From Streptomyces sp. NBC_00259 (GTDB taxonomy: Bacteria > Actinomycetota > Actinomycetes > Streptomycetales > Streptomycetaceae): a stretch of 64,000 bases of DNA. Position 1 is the stretch's first letter. Every line of letters begins with the position of its first letter. Shown here piece by piece: positions 42,933 to 51,458 of the stretch. The stretch covers positions 8,100,744-8,164,743 of the forward strand of contig NZ_CP108080.1 of NCBI RefSeq assembly GCF_036181745.1, read 5' to 3'. A program made the position numbers and the translations under genes. The notes below the pieces were generated by a model. It ran no database searches. It was not told the origin of the DNA and saw nothing but the letters and a program-made list of their open reading frames with translations.

Positions 42933-44120
42933 TCAGCCGACCTGCGGGTAGCGGGCCGCGAAGGCGGGGTCGCTGTCCTGGTAGGGCGAGGCGCCGGTGA
43001 CGTTGTCGCCGCGGTTGGGGTTCGGGCGGGGCCGGCGGGGCTGCGCGTCGCCGTACTTCGCCTTGACCAGGCTCGCGTGGGTGGGGGCCTCGGGGACGCC
43101 GGGCGCGCGGAGTGCGGCCATCTCCTTGCGGAGCACGGGGACGACCTCGGTGCCGAGGAGCTCGATCTGCTCGAGAGCGGCTTCGACGGGAAGGCCCATA
43201 CCGTCGACGTTCCACAGCTGGCGCTGGTAGTCGCCGAAGCGCTCTCGGAAGGTCATGGTCTTGTCGATGACTTCCTGCGGGCTGCCGACGGAGAGCGGTG
43301 TGAGCTTCATGTACTCCTCGAGCGAGTTGCCGCTGAACATGGGAAAGCCGTTGAAGTAGGGGCGGAACGCCTTGACCGCGTCCTGTGACTTCTTGGCGAT
43401 GTAGACGTGGCCGCCGAGTCCGACGATCGCCTGTTCCGGGGTTCCGTGCCCGTGGTGGGCGTAGCGCTGCCGGTAGAAGGCGACGAGTCGTTCGAAGTGC
43501 CCGTGGGGGGCGAGGATGTTGTTGGCGAAGAAGCCGTTGCCGTAGTAGGCGGCCTGCTCGGCGATCTCGGGTGTGCGGATGGAGCCGTGCCAGACGAACG
43601 GCGGGACGTCGTCGAGCGGGCGCGGGGTCGAGGTGAACCCCTGCAGTGCGGAACGGAAGTTCCCCTCCCAGTCGACCACGTCCTCGCGCCAGAGCCGGTG
43701 CAGCAGGTTGTAGTTCTCCAGTGCGAGCTGCACACCCTTGCGGATGTCCTGGCCGAACCACGGGTAGACCGGGACGGTGTTGCCGCGGCCGAGCATCAGG
43801 TCGACCCGGCCCTTGGCGAGGTGCTGGAGCATCGCGTACTCCTCGGCGATGCGCACCGGGTCGTTGGTCGTGATGAGGGTGACCGAGGTGCTGAGCGTGA
43901 TCCGCTCGGTGATCGCCGCGATGTGCCCGAGGAGGGTGGTCGGCGAGGAGGGGACGAACGGCGGGTTGTGGTGCTCGCCGATGGCGAAGACGTCCAGACC
44001 CACCTCCTCCGCGCGTTTGGCCGTGCGCACGATTGTGTCGATGCGCTCCGCCTCGGTGGGGGTGCGGCCGGTGACCGGGTCGCGGGTGACGTCGCCGGCT
44101 CCGAAGATGCCGAATTCCAT
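42933..44120 (-). CDS. LLM-class flavin-dependent monooxygenase
   Basis: The 395-aa TIM-barrel protein belongs to the bacterial luciferase superfamily: MEFGIFGAGDV at the N-terminus, GLDVFAIGEHHNPPF, LSTSVTLITTNDPVR, EEYAMLQHLAKGRVDLMLGRGN, and VWHGSIRTPEIAEQAAYYGN. It needs reduced FMN, supplied by the adjacent reductase. The physiological substrate is unknown; such pairs oxidise sulfonates, long-chain alkanes or secondary metabolites. The start ATG 44120 is preceded by GAAAGACGAAT. Confidence 0.92.
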   Translation of the reverse strand: MEFGIFGAGDVTRDPVTGRTPTEAERIDTIVRTAKRAEEVGLDVFAIGEHHNPPFVPSSPTTLLGHIAAITERITLSTSVTLITTNDPVRIAEEYAMLQHLAKGRVDLMLGRGNTVPVYPWFGQDIRKGVQLALENYNLLHRLWREDVVDWEGNFRSALQGFTSTPRPLDDVPPFVWHGSIRTPEIAEQAAYYGNGFFANNILAPHGHFERLVAFYRQRYAHHGHGTPEQAIVGLGGHVYIAKKSQDAVKAFRPYFNGFPMFSGNSLEEYMKLTPLSVGSPQEVIDKTMTFRERFGDYQRQLWNVDGMGLPVEAALEQIELLGTEVVPVLRKEMAALRAPGVPEAPTHASLVKAKYGDAQPRRPRPNPNRGDNVTGASPYQDSDPAFAARYPQVG

Positions 44121-44149
44121 GGTGATTCGTCTTTCTCGACGGTGGGATC

Positions 44150-45009
44150 GGTGGTTCAGGAGTCCAAGCCCAACGGGCCCAGGAGGGGGAGCGGAGGACC
44201 TGGCGCTCGTCGAGTCCGGCCGGCCCCTTCCCGGTCTGGAAGGTGTCCTTCACGCGCCATCTGGATCCGGCGACCCTCTCCAGCGTGGCCGGGGGCACGG
44301 GTTCGGGTGACCAGCAGCGGTAATAGGCGGGTTCGCTGGTGGCGCGGTTGCGGAGGATCAGCAGCTGGCGGCTGCTGGGGCCGGGTCGGCAAGGCTGACC
44401 ACAGCCCAGTCGTACCAGCGCTGTCCTTTGGCCCCGGGCCCGGCCGACAGCCTCTGCCAGGCCCGCTTGGGGATCTTCCGCCAGGGTGTCGGCCCGGACC
44501 TTCCCGGCACTGGTGATGACCTCCGTCGAACAGGACACGGCGAGGACGTAGCCCACTTCGCGAGCTTCCAGGACGGCACGCAGGTGCGGGTGACACCGTA
44601 GACCTCGCGCCCGCCGCCCATCCGGCCCTGTCCGACATCCGGATCATCCGGGCCGCGAGTTCCGGTTTGGCTGCCAAGGAGGTGTCCTCATCCAGCCCCG
44701 CCCGCCGGCAGCTGTCCGGGTCCTCAGCTCAGGAGCGGGGGATGTGCAGCTCACGGCCCACCGCGGCGTGCCCGACTCCTGCGCGGCGTAGACGAGGTGG
44801 GCCGCGACCTGGGCGTTCAGCGACCGTGCAGGCGCCCTTCGTCAGGTCCCGGTCTCGCCGACCATCGGAATGGCCTGGTCGTTGCGAAGGTGTTCGACGA
44901 CGTAGTCGCGGACGTCGTCCGCGTCCCAGGTCGCCCGGCTGAACAGGCGCTGCATGCCGTGCGGCGTGGCCTCCGCAGCCCACTCCGCAATCGTTCGGCA
45001 GTTCTCAGG
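44150..45009 (-). pseudogene. IS701-family transposase, degraded
   Basis: Leftward fragments in three frames line up in order: NCRTIAEWAAEATPHGMQRL and WDADDVRDYVVEHL, then VGETG (first DDE region), LNAQVAAHLVYAA, GYVLAVSCSTEV, GAKGQRWYDWAVVSLADP, and YYRCWSPEP then DTFQTGKGPAGLDE. All belong to IS701-type transposases. Several frameshifts and a deletion of ~100 codons after the first motif leave it inactive. It sits between the LLM gene and wrbA. Confidence 0.8.
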
Positions 45010-45036
45010 CGGCGCGGCGATGCATGTAGGCGAGAA

Positions 45037-45642
45037 CTAGCGCGTGCCCGCGGCCAGCCGCGCCGCGATCGTCGCCAGGCGCTCGCCCTGGTAGCGCGCG
45101 GCCTCGAGGGTCTCGTTGCCGGGGGCGCCGGCGCCGCCGGCGTGCGAGGTGCCGTAGGGGTTGCCGCCCGCGCCGTACACCACCGGGTTGGTGAAGCCCG
45201 GTGAGACGATGATCGAGCCCCAGTGGTGGAGCGTGTTGTAGAGGGCGAGCAGCGTGGACTCGTTGCCGCCGTGCGCGTTGTGGGCGCTGGTGAAGCCGGT
45301 GGCCGGCTTGTCGGCCATGACGCCCTGCTGCCACAGCCCGCCCGTGGTGTCGAGGTACTGCTTCAGCTGCGCCGCGATGTTGCCGAAGCGCGTGGGCGAG
45401 CCCAGCGCGTACGCGTCCGCCCACGTCAGGTCGTCGAGCGTGGCGACCTCGACGTCCTTCGTGGCCTCGACGTGCTCACGCCACGCCGGATTGGCGTCGA
45501 TGGCCGCGTCCGGGGCCAGCTCCGGCACGCGGCGCAGCCGCACCTCGGCGCCGGTCTTCTCCGCGCCTTCGGCGACGGCCTTGGCGAGGTGGTGCACGTT
45601 TCCGGTCGAGGAGTAGTAGATGACAGCGACCTTGGCGTTCAT
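45037..45642 (-). CDS. wrbA: WrbA-like NAD(P)H:quinone oxidoreductase
   Basis: The 201-aa flavodoxin-like protein has the FMN phosphate loop YYSSTGNVHHLA (residues 8-19), GSPTRFGNIAAQLKQYLD (near 80) and a C-terminal GTSHAGGAGAP segment. WrbA enzymes reduce quinones by two electrons and protect against redox cycling. ATG 45642 follows GGAAGGGG. Its promoter holds two 20-base operators. A truncated tetR copy is divergent from it, and a complete one lies 0.2 kb further on, so TetR repression with induction by quinone-like compounds is likely. Confidence 0.92.
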   Translation of the reverse strand: MNAKVAVIYYSSTGNVHHLAKAVAEGAEKTGAEVRLRRVPELAPDAAIDANPAWREHVEATKDVEVATLDDLTWADAYALGSPTRFGNIAAQLKQYLDTTGGLWQQGVMADKPATGFTSAHNAHGGNESTLLALYNTLHHWGSIIVSPGFTNPVVYGAGGNPYGTSHAGGAGAPGNETLEAARYQGERLATIAARLAAGTR

Positions 45643-45668
45643 GATGAGGCCCCTTCCCAGGGAGAGAT

Positions 45669-45727
45669 AAGCGGATACCAATCCGGTTGTTCCGGTGCGA
45701 CCGAGTAAACCGGATAGCTATCCGCTT
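45669..45727. promoter_or_regulatory. Twin TetR operators upstream of wrbA
   Basis: Two 20-base imperfect palindromes, AAGCGGATACCAATCCGGTT (45669-45688) and AACCGGATAGCTATCCGCTT (45708-45727), share the half-site GCGGATA / ATCCGC. Their starts are 39 bases apart. The same pair recurs at 46521-46572. Confidence 0.85.
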
Positions 45728-45754
45728 GGCAAGTGGGTTCGGTAACCTCACGGG

Positions 45755-45850
45755 ATGGCTGACAAGCGCGGCCCAGGTCGCATCGAACTGGCGGCCCCCC
45801 GGACGAGCGCGCCGACGCCGCGCGCAACGACGATGCCGAACAGCCGTGCT
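45755..45850 (+). pseudogene. tetR 5' fragment, inverted copy
   Basis: ATG 45755 opens ADKRGPGRIELA, matching the start of the intact TetR at 46493 (GDKRGPGRIELA). A frameshift follows (ERADAARN is still visible in another frame) and homology is lost after ~30 codons, where it meets the 3' end of the intact tetR. Confidence 0.8.
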
Positions 45851-45878
45851 CCACGGCGAGGCCATCGGCGATTTGCCT

Positions 45879-46493
45879 TCACGGCTGTTGACCCAGGAGC
45901 TGATCGAGGCCTGCCTTGATTTGCTCTGGGGTCGCTCCCTTCTCGGCCGTGAGATGGCGGAACAGGCTGGGTGCGAACGGTGCGAGCAGTAGATGGGCGA
46001 GGACGGCCGCGTTCGCATCGGGCCGCACCTGGCGCAAGAGCATCGACACATGCGTGTGCATGGCCAGGTATGGACCGCTGGTGAAGCGCGCGGACGGTGA
46101 GGCGGCCTCCACGGCGGACATCAGAGTCTGCTGGTCGGCGATGTAGTCGACGAAGGCGTGGAGGAAGGCGCGCAGCCGGTCGGCGGGCGGTGCGCCCGGC
46201 CCGAGCGGGGCGGGGCCGCTGAGGAACCGCGCCTGGAACTGCCGTTCGCGGTCGTCGAGCAGCGCCATCAGCAGTTGTGCGACATCGCCGAAGCGGCGGT
46301 AGACCGTGCCCACGCCGATGCCGGCGGCCTGGGCCACGGCGTTCATGGTGATGGCGTCGGGCCCATGCTCGGCCAGGAGCCGCGCGGCCGCATCGAGGAT
46401 CTTCTCCCGGTTGCGCGCGGCGTCCGCGCGCTCGGCCGGGGGCTGCCCGGTGACTGCCAGTTCGATGCGGCCTGGGCCGCGCTTGTCTCCCAT
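45879..46493 (-). CDS. TetR-family repressor of the wrbA unit
   Basis: The 204-aa product has an HTH at residues 30-75 (AARLLAEHGPDAITMNAVAQ then AAGIGVGTVYRRFGDV) and a helical C-terminal sensor domain. It starts at ATG 46493, next to two operators at 46521-46572, and is divergent from a deleted wrbA. The intact wrbA lies on its 3' side. The pairing of intact TetR with intact WrbA in the rearranged locus suggests selection kept one of each. Confidence 0.92.
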   Translation of the reverse strand: MGDKRGPGRIELAVTGQPPAERADAARNREKILDAAARLLAEHGPDAITMNAVAQAAGIGVGTVYRRFGDVAQLLMALLDDRERQFQARFLSGPAPLGPGAPPADRLRAFLHAFVDYIADQQTLMSAVEAASPSARFTSGPYLAMHTHVSMLLRQVRPDANAAVLAHLLLAPFAPSLFRHLTAEKGATPEQIKAGLDQLLGQQP

Positions 46494-46520
46494 CCCATGA
46501 GGTTACCGAACCCACTTGCT

Positions 46521-46572
46521 AAACGGATAGTCATCCGCTTTACTCGGGTCTCAAGCGGATAGATATCCGCTT
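46521..46572. promoter_or_regulatory. Twin TetR operators, second copy
   Basis: AAACGGATAGTCATCCGCTT (46521-46540) and AAGCGGATAGATATCCGCTT (46553-46572), starts 32 bases apart, share the half-sites seen upstream of wrbA. They lie between tetR and the deleted wrbA. Confidence 0.85.
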
Positions 46573-46598
46573 ACCTCTCCCTGGGAAGGGGCCTCGTC

Positions 46599-46663
46599 AT
46601 GAGCGCCAAGGTCGCGAGCGTCTGGCGACGATCGCGGCGCGGCTGGCCGCGGGCGTGCGCTAG
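46599..46663 (+). pseudogene. wrbA deletion remnant
   Basis: ATG 46599, behind the same GGAAGGGG site as wrbA, opens SAKVA. It is joined directly to sequence encoding ERLATIAARLAAGVR-stop, the end of WrbA, in another phase. About 540 bases of the gene are missing. Confidence 0.85.
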
Positions 46664-47021
46664 TACGGCCGCGCTCGCTGTCGCGGCATCCGAGGGCTCT
46701 TGCGGCGCTGGAGGGAGGGGCGTGAACCGTCTGGTCGCTTCGTCGGCGAAGTGGGTTTGATGGTCCGCCATGTAAGTGGTGGGCGGTGACGTCGAAGCGG
46801 GAATGCGCAGGCTGTCAACGCTTCGCGTGCGCGAGCGACGCCGCAGCGCACAGGTGCGGAGTTGGAGATTGTTGAGTCTCTCTGCGCCGCGCAGCCTCGA
46901 GTGCGGAAATGCAATCCCGCAGGCATTTTTGTCCAACCTGACGCCCGTCCGATCCGATCGGCCGACGCAAACATACCCCGTCGCTTCGCTGAGCGGCGGT
47001 GAATCACTTTAGGAGTGAACG
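46664..47021. other. No gene recognised
   Basis: About 360 bases before the SDR. A short leftward frame (MADHQTHFADEATRRF) has no recognisable family. The region probably carries the SDR promoter; AGGAG at 47011-47015 is its ribosome site. Confidence 0.45.
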
Positions 47022-47792
47022 ATGACATTTCAGGTACTGGCCGACAAGGTGGCCCTCGTGACGGGCGCGGCCGGCGGCATGGGGGAGGAAACCGCGAGGC
47101 TCTTCGCTGAAGCCGGCGCGCGGGTCGTCATTGCTGATTTCAATGAGGAGCAGGGCCGCTCGGTGGCCGACGCGATCCAGCAGTCGGGGGGAGAGGCCTT
47201 CTTCGTCAAGGTCGACATCTCGGACTCGCAGCAGGTGCAGGCAATGATCGACCAAGCAGTTCAGCGTTTTGGGCGCTTGGACGTGGCGGTCAACAACGCC
47301 GCGATCGCTCCGGACAAGCTGCCGGTTGCAGACTTCGACGAGGGCTACTGGGATCGGCTCATGGCGATTGACCTGAAGGGCACGGCACTCACCCTGAAGT
47401 ACGAACTGCGACAGATGATCAAGCAGGGTGGGCGCGGATCAATCATCAACATCGCGTCGACCAGCGCCTTCCGACCGCAGGGTGGCGACGTTGCCTACGC
47501 GGCGGCCAAGGCCGCCGTCGTCGGCATGACAAAGGTGGCGGCGATCGAGAACGGGCAGCACGGCATCCGGGTCAACGCCGTTGCGCCGGGCGCCATCGAC
47601 ACCCCGATGCTCCGTGCTTCACTCGACGCGAAGGGCATGACCATGGAGGAATTGACTCCCAAGATGAGTCTTCTCAACCGCTTGGGGCAGGGCCGGGAAA
47701 TCGCACAGGCGAGTCTGTGGCTCGCGTCCGACCTGTCCTCTTACGTCACCGGTGTGACCCTCCCCGTGGATGCTGGCTACACCAACCGCTGA
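47022..47792 (+). CDS. Short-chain dehydrogenase/reductase
   Basis: The 256-aa classical SDR has TGAAGGMG (residue ~15), the NAD-favouring Asp in VVIADFNEE, NNAAIAP (~90), IASTSAF (catalytic Ser ~145), YAAAK (~160) and a C-terminal DAGYTNR. It is unrelated in detail to the three-copy SDR. Codon choice is a little less GC-biased than its neighbours, which may mark later acquisition. The substrate is unknown. Confidence 0.93.
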   Translation: MTFQVLADKVALVTGAAGGMGEETARLFAEAGARVVIADFNEEQGRSVADAIQQSGGEAFFVKVDISDSQQVQAMIDQAVQRFGRLDVAVNNAAIAPDKLPVADFDEGYWDRLMAIDLKGTALTLKYELRQMIKQGGRGSIINIASTSAFRPQGGDVAYAAAKAAVVGMTKVAAIENGQHGIRVNAVAPGAIDTPMLRASLDAKGMTMEELTPKMSLLNRLGQGREIAQASLWLASDLSSYVTGVTLPVDAGYTNR

Positions 47793-47805
47793 TTCGCCCG
47801 CGTGA

Positions 47806-47827
47806 GCGCCGCGCACCCTTGCGGCGC
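47806..47827 (+). terminator. Hairpin terminator after SDR
   Basis: Arms GCGCCGC and GCGGCGC enclose an eight-base loop, starting 14 bases after the stop codon. Confidence 0.6.
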
Positions 47828-47910
47828 CTGCCCACCGTCGCAGGGCCTGTGCCCTGACGGGTCGCGACGCCGATGGTCAAACCGTCGCAGCAGACGCGGG
47901 AAGGTTCGCT

Positions 47911-47975
47911 GATTGCCCTCGGCCCAATCGGCAATCACCTCCGCCATGTAGGCCCGGTCCCGGGCCTACATGGCG
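47911..47975. repeat. Two adjacent hairpins, one with perfect 15-bp arms
   Basis: GATTGCC / GGCAATC (47911-47936) is followed by CGCCATGTAGGCCCG / CGGGCCTACATGGCG (47942-47975) with a four-base GTCC loop. The second is unusually long and exact. It may be a bidirectional terminator, a relic of an insertion-sequence end, or part of a structured RNA. Confidence 0.7.
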
Positions 47976-47980
47976 AGCGA

Positions 47981-48121
47981 TCAGCACTTGCCGTGACGCT
48001 TGACCGGAAGCAACCACGTCAGGTTACCTAGTAAGAACGACATCTCCCCTTCGGAAACTAGGTCATGCAGCAGATTACCGAAGCGGGAGTCCGTACCCAT
48101 CATGAGATGGCGCCGGAACAT
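47981..48121 (-). CDS. Possible small ORF (46 aa)
   Basis: The leftward frame runs FRRHLMMGTDSRFGNLL, then SEGEMSFLLGNLTWLL, ending KRHGKC. Composition is balanced and less GC-rich than random frames here, but the ribosome site is poor and no family is recognised. It could be a small peptide gene or the tail of a lost gene. Confidence 0.25.
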   Translation of the reverse strand: MFRRHLMMGTDSRFGNLLHDLVSEGEMSFLLGNLTWLLPVKRHGKC

Positions 48122-48453
48122 AGGAACAGGCCATCACTTCGCCGTCGCCTCACCGCCCGGTGACGCAAATTCCCCCAGTCCTCCTTCCGCTGCGCCGGAA
48201 GATCCATTTCAGTTCTGGAAAACGCCATGCCCTCATCGATACCTCAGCCCATCGACTTCCCGTGCCGGCCGGTAATCGCCAACTACGCGAATGCCCGGCA
48301 CCGTGGAGGAGCAGCGTCCGAACGCCTGCGGGACCTGTAACTTCCCGGACAAGGGCGGCATCGCCGCCCCGCAGTGCGCACTTTCTCGAGGCAGCAGACG
48401 TGAGCCGAGCCCTCTCCGGTAGTGGCCGTCCCGACCGGGAACGGCATACGGGC
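48122..48453. other. No gene recognised
   Basis: About 330 bases upstream of the sigma-factor relic. The frames show no motifs. It probably contains the sigma-factor gene's promoter. Confidence 0.45.
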
Positions 48454-49052
48454 GTGGGAAACGGCGAGAGTGGCCGCCGAAGCCCACCGACAACCTTCAT
48501 CACCGAGCTCGTACGGTTCGAGCACGAGACCATGCCGTTCCTCGACCGGTTGTACGTAGCCGCGACGCAGATGACATGTGACCGCGCCGACACAGACAAC
48601 CTGGTTCAGCAGACGTATCTTCGGCCTTCGACGCGTTCGGATCGTTCGCCGAGAGGACCAGCCTCAAGGTTTGGCTGCTTCGGATCCTGGCCGACACCGC
48701 GCTCGGCGCCTGTGGCGAGCGGCAGTGCCCGCCGAGCTCTGACTTTTCGACAGGACGAGCCAGCTGCCGATTGCGGGGAGAACAACACCCGAGGTTCCCT
48801 GTTCCCCAGACGCTTAGAGCGCAGGCCCTGGACCGGCTACCCGACCGTGATGTGAGGGCCACGCTTCGGCAACTCCCGCGAGAGTTGGCAATGGTTGTGT
48901 ACCTGGCTGACGTCGAAGACTTCTCTCCCGCGGAGATAGCCGATGTCCTGGGCATCTCCCCAAGCACCGCGGCATCCCGGTTGCACCACGGACGACAACG
49001 TTTGCTCCGGCTGCTCACCGACGCCGCACGCCGACGCGGCTTGCTCGACTGA
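48454..49052 (+). pseudogene. ECF sigma factor (SigR-like) with one frameshift
   Basis: GTG 48454 leads to region 2 (FEHETMPFLDRLYVAATQM, then ADTDNLVQQTYL). A missing base near 48622 shifts phase. The continuing frame gives AFDAFGSFAERTSLKVWLLR, a linker, and region 4 (LRQLPRELAMVVYLADVEDF then SPAEIADVLGISPSTAASRL). Motif order and LVQQTYL resemble SigR-type redox sigma factors. No anti-sigma gene follows. One lesion in an otherwise full gene means a recent mutation or a sequencing error. Confidence 0.8.
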
Positions 49053-49451
49053 CGACCGCCCCGGGGCTCGCTGCCAGCAGTTGTTGCCGAGAGTGCTTGG
49101 CACGCCTCGATAAGCCCCTGCCAGAGCGGGGCCGCCGATCCCGGCACGTTTCGCGAGTTGATCTCCGTGTCGAGTTGTGGATTGGTCGAGGGCCGATGCT
49201 GGCGGGGCCGATGGTCGACTACGGCTGCTTCTTGGTGAACTGACCGGTGGCTTCGTTCACGTTCAGCGACAGCGTTGTCGGCGAGTTTCAACAGCGGTTG
49301 GTGATCAGCGGGCCCGCGGATGTTCACGCGGAATGACGTCACCGGGCCGAGCGTTGCTCGTCGCTCCAGTTCCAGCTGGGAAGGAGTGCGAGCGTGGAGC
49401 GTGCTCGAGTATTTGAGTGCGGCCGGTCTCGGGCCTCGGCACGATGGGCAG
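49053..49451. other. No gene recognised
   Basis: About 400 bases. A leftward reading QLDTEINSRNVPGSAAPLWQ near 49090-49180 looks protein-like but is short and unassigned. The acetyltransferase promoter probably lies at the right edge. Confidence 0.4.
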
Positions 49452-50000
49452 ATGGAGCAACCGCTTGACGTGCCTGAACTTGCTGCTGGTGGTGGGCTCA
49501 CGCTTCGCCCGTGGCGCATGTCGGACCTTCAGCTTGTCCGTGAGGCGTCGGAGGATGATTACATCCCGTTGATCACGACGGTGCCCTCGCTCTATTCCGA
49601 GTCGGCAGGTGTCGCGTTCGTCGAGCGGCAGTGGGGCCGGGCGACCATGAGGGCTGGGTACCCGTTCGTCATCGTGAGCTCTGACGGTCGGCCGGTCGGG
49701 AACGTGGGGCTTTGGCTCCATGACCTGGGGCAGGGCCGTGCTTCGCTCGGCTACTGGGTCGTCAAGTCGGCGCGTGGTCGGGTGCCGCCGCGGCCGCGGT
49801 CGGTGCAGTGGCAGGCTGGGCCTTGCGTGATCTGCGGATTCCCCGTCTTGAGCCGTATGTGCAGCCGTGGAACACGGCTTCCGTGCGCACTGCCGAGCGA
49901 GTGGGGTTCCAACGTGAAGGGCTGCTGCGGGGGTGGCAGCAGGTCGGGCGCGAGCGCCGTGACATGTTCATATTCGCTGCTGAACGGAGCTGTGATGCTG
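49452..50000 (+). pseudogene. GNAT (RimJ/RimL-like) acetyltransferase, frameshifted
   Basis: ATG 49452 opens EQPLDVPELAAGGGLTLRPW and continues through FVIVSSDGRPVGNVGLWLHD and GRASLGYWVVKSARGR. Near 49780 the frame shifts within a CG-rich run, and the protein continues AGWALRDLRIPRLEPYVQPW and NTASVRTAERVGFQREGLLR to RRDMFIFAAERS. Together these give a complete RimJ/RimL-type fold with the acetyl-CoA region split at the lesion. The normal stop is lost into the neighbouring relic. Confidence 0.75.
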
Positions 50001-50039
50001 CTGGTCCTGCCGGCCGTCAGGTCGGCAGGACCAGCGTGG

Positions 50040-50197
50040 TCAGCCGATCCGAAGTTCGTCGTCCTGCGCGCGGTGAAACAGCGCTGATCCGCGGACGAGT
50101 TCCAGCCGGGAGCCGGTGAAGGAGGCCCGCAGCCGCCGGTCGTGCGTGACGACGACCAGCGCGCCCGTGTATCCGGCCAGTGCCGCCTCCATGAATG
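50040..50197 (-). pseudogene. ABC-F ATPase C-terminal relic
   Basis: The leftward reading EAALAGYTGALVVVTHDRRL, then RASFTGSRLELV, is the end of the second ATPase domain of an ABC-F protein, with the H-loop (VTHD). Signature and Walker motifs are absent. ABC-F proteins protect ribosomes from antibiotics; this one is non-functional. Confidence 0.75.
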
Positions 50198-50472
50198 AAC
50201 GTGAGTCTCCAGCAGATCTGAACCGTTCCGGGTTCGGCATCGAGCCGCGCACGTTGGCAAAGAACACACTGTCGCACTGCGCCGTGTCCATTATCTAGAC
50301 GTTGTGTGGGTGGCAGGGATGTTTGTTGTGGGGGTGACCTGCTGTTAAGTCATGCTTTTGACACCTGCGGTCTGGCGCGTGCGGGTGTCTGTCGGCGGCG
50401 ATAACGTCGCGGGTTGCTGGGGTTTGCTGGCGATGAGAAGCCTGCTGTCGTGTCCTGGGGAAGTGATGTTGG

Positions 50473-50706
50473 ATGGGGCTGTCGGGTGGGGCTGCGGATA
50501 AGGCGGGAAACCGGTACGAGGACTGGTGGACCGCGCTGCGGGTGGCAGATCTCCTGCGGGGGCGGGCGTCGAGGATCCGTCTGGAGCCTCCGGGCCGGAC
50601 GGGCGCCGGGATTGAGTTCCTGATCGAGGAGACCGACGGCACCTGGTGCGAGCAGGTGAAGGACGTCCCGTCCAAGGGGCCGTGGAGCCTAGTAGTGCTT
50701 CGTTAG
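50473..50706 (+). pseudogene. Cap4-like nuclease N-terminus, truncated
   Basis: ATG 50473 leads to AADKAGNRYEDWWTALRVAD, SRIRLEPPG and GIEFLIEETDGTWCEQVKD. The GNRYE...E...QVK arrangement is the PD-(D/E)xK-type nuclease core seen at the start of DUF4297/Cap4-like defence proteins. After WSL the frame ends at 50706 at an IS701 fragment. The downstream effector or NTPase part is gone. Confidence 0.6.
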
Positions 50707-50945
50707 GTTGTGGGCTGTCTGTGGCTGCTCCGGGGGCGGGGCAGGGGGCGTCCGCAGGTGGTGCAGGTACCGGTCCAGCACCTCAGCAGGTCCTGGAGAA
50801 CGTCGAGGACCTGGTAGAGGGTCAGGCCGGTGTGCGGACTTTTGGGTCGAGCCGCCTGAGGGTGAGGAATGCCTGAACGGCGGTGACGAGGGTGACGTGG
50901 TGGTGCCAGCCGCGCCAGGTGCGGCCTTCGGCCGGCGAGACCCAC
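50707..50945 (-). pseudogene. IS701-family transposase C-terminal relic
   Basis: The leftward reading GRTWRGWHHHVTLVTAVQAF, LTLRRLDPK and then (frame change) LTLYQVLDVLQDLLRCWTGT is the C-terminal end of IS701-type transposases. Its outer edge at about 50705 marks the insertion point into the Cap4-like gene. Confidence 0.75.
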
Positions 50946-51316
50946 GTGCTGTTCTTCACCGAGACCGAAGCCCGCGAGTGGGCCACCAGCGGCAAGAAGG
51001 CCGCCGACGGCCCGAACCCCGCAGCCCTTCCCGCGCAGGCCAGCCCGGTGCGGATGCAGAAGCCGCCCACGTCCGACACTCAGCCCGCTGCCGTGCCCGC
51101 GGACTCGCTTGCCGACGCCTGGAGCACCACGCCGACCACGGCGGCGCCCGACCCGGCCCCGGCTCCGGCCGCCGACCCAGCGGCGACGTCGCCGGCGGCC
51201 CCGGTCGACGACGACCAGGCGGTGGGGCTACGCGACGCCGCCGAACACCACCTGCCTTACACCCTCGCCGCGCTGCGCTACGCCCGCGTGTGCCAGGGAG
51301 CGGGGGCCGCCGGTGA
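50946..51316 (+). pseudogene. Pro/Ala-rich protein fragment, unassigned
   Basis: A rightward reading starts mid-protein at THVLFFTETEAREWATSG, passes through a long Pro/Ala/Asp linker and returns to DQAVGLRDAAEHHLPYTLAA. It looks like genuine protein with a disordered linker, but start and end are missing. Family unknown; possibly plasmid- or integrative-element-derived. Confidence 0.35.
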
Positions 51317-51458
51317 GAGTGCGGTCGCAGCTTCGACAACGCCCCGCCCTCAGATCCAGGGTCCGGTAGGCCGGTTGTCCTGATCCGCCCCCGAGTCAGC
51401 TTGGCCCTGGGATGATCAGGCCGTTACTGGACAGCAGCGAAAGGTGAGGGGGAGCGCG

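Noticed and set aside
49053..49451. Leftward protein-like reading near 49090-49180
   Set aside because: Only ~30 credible residues, no start, no family; left as unassigned spacer.
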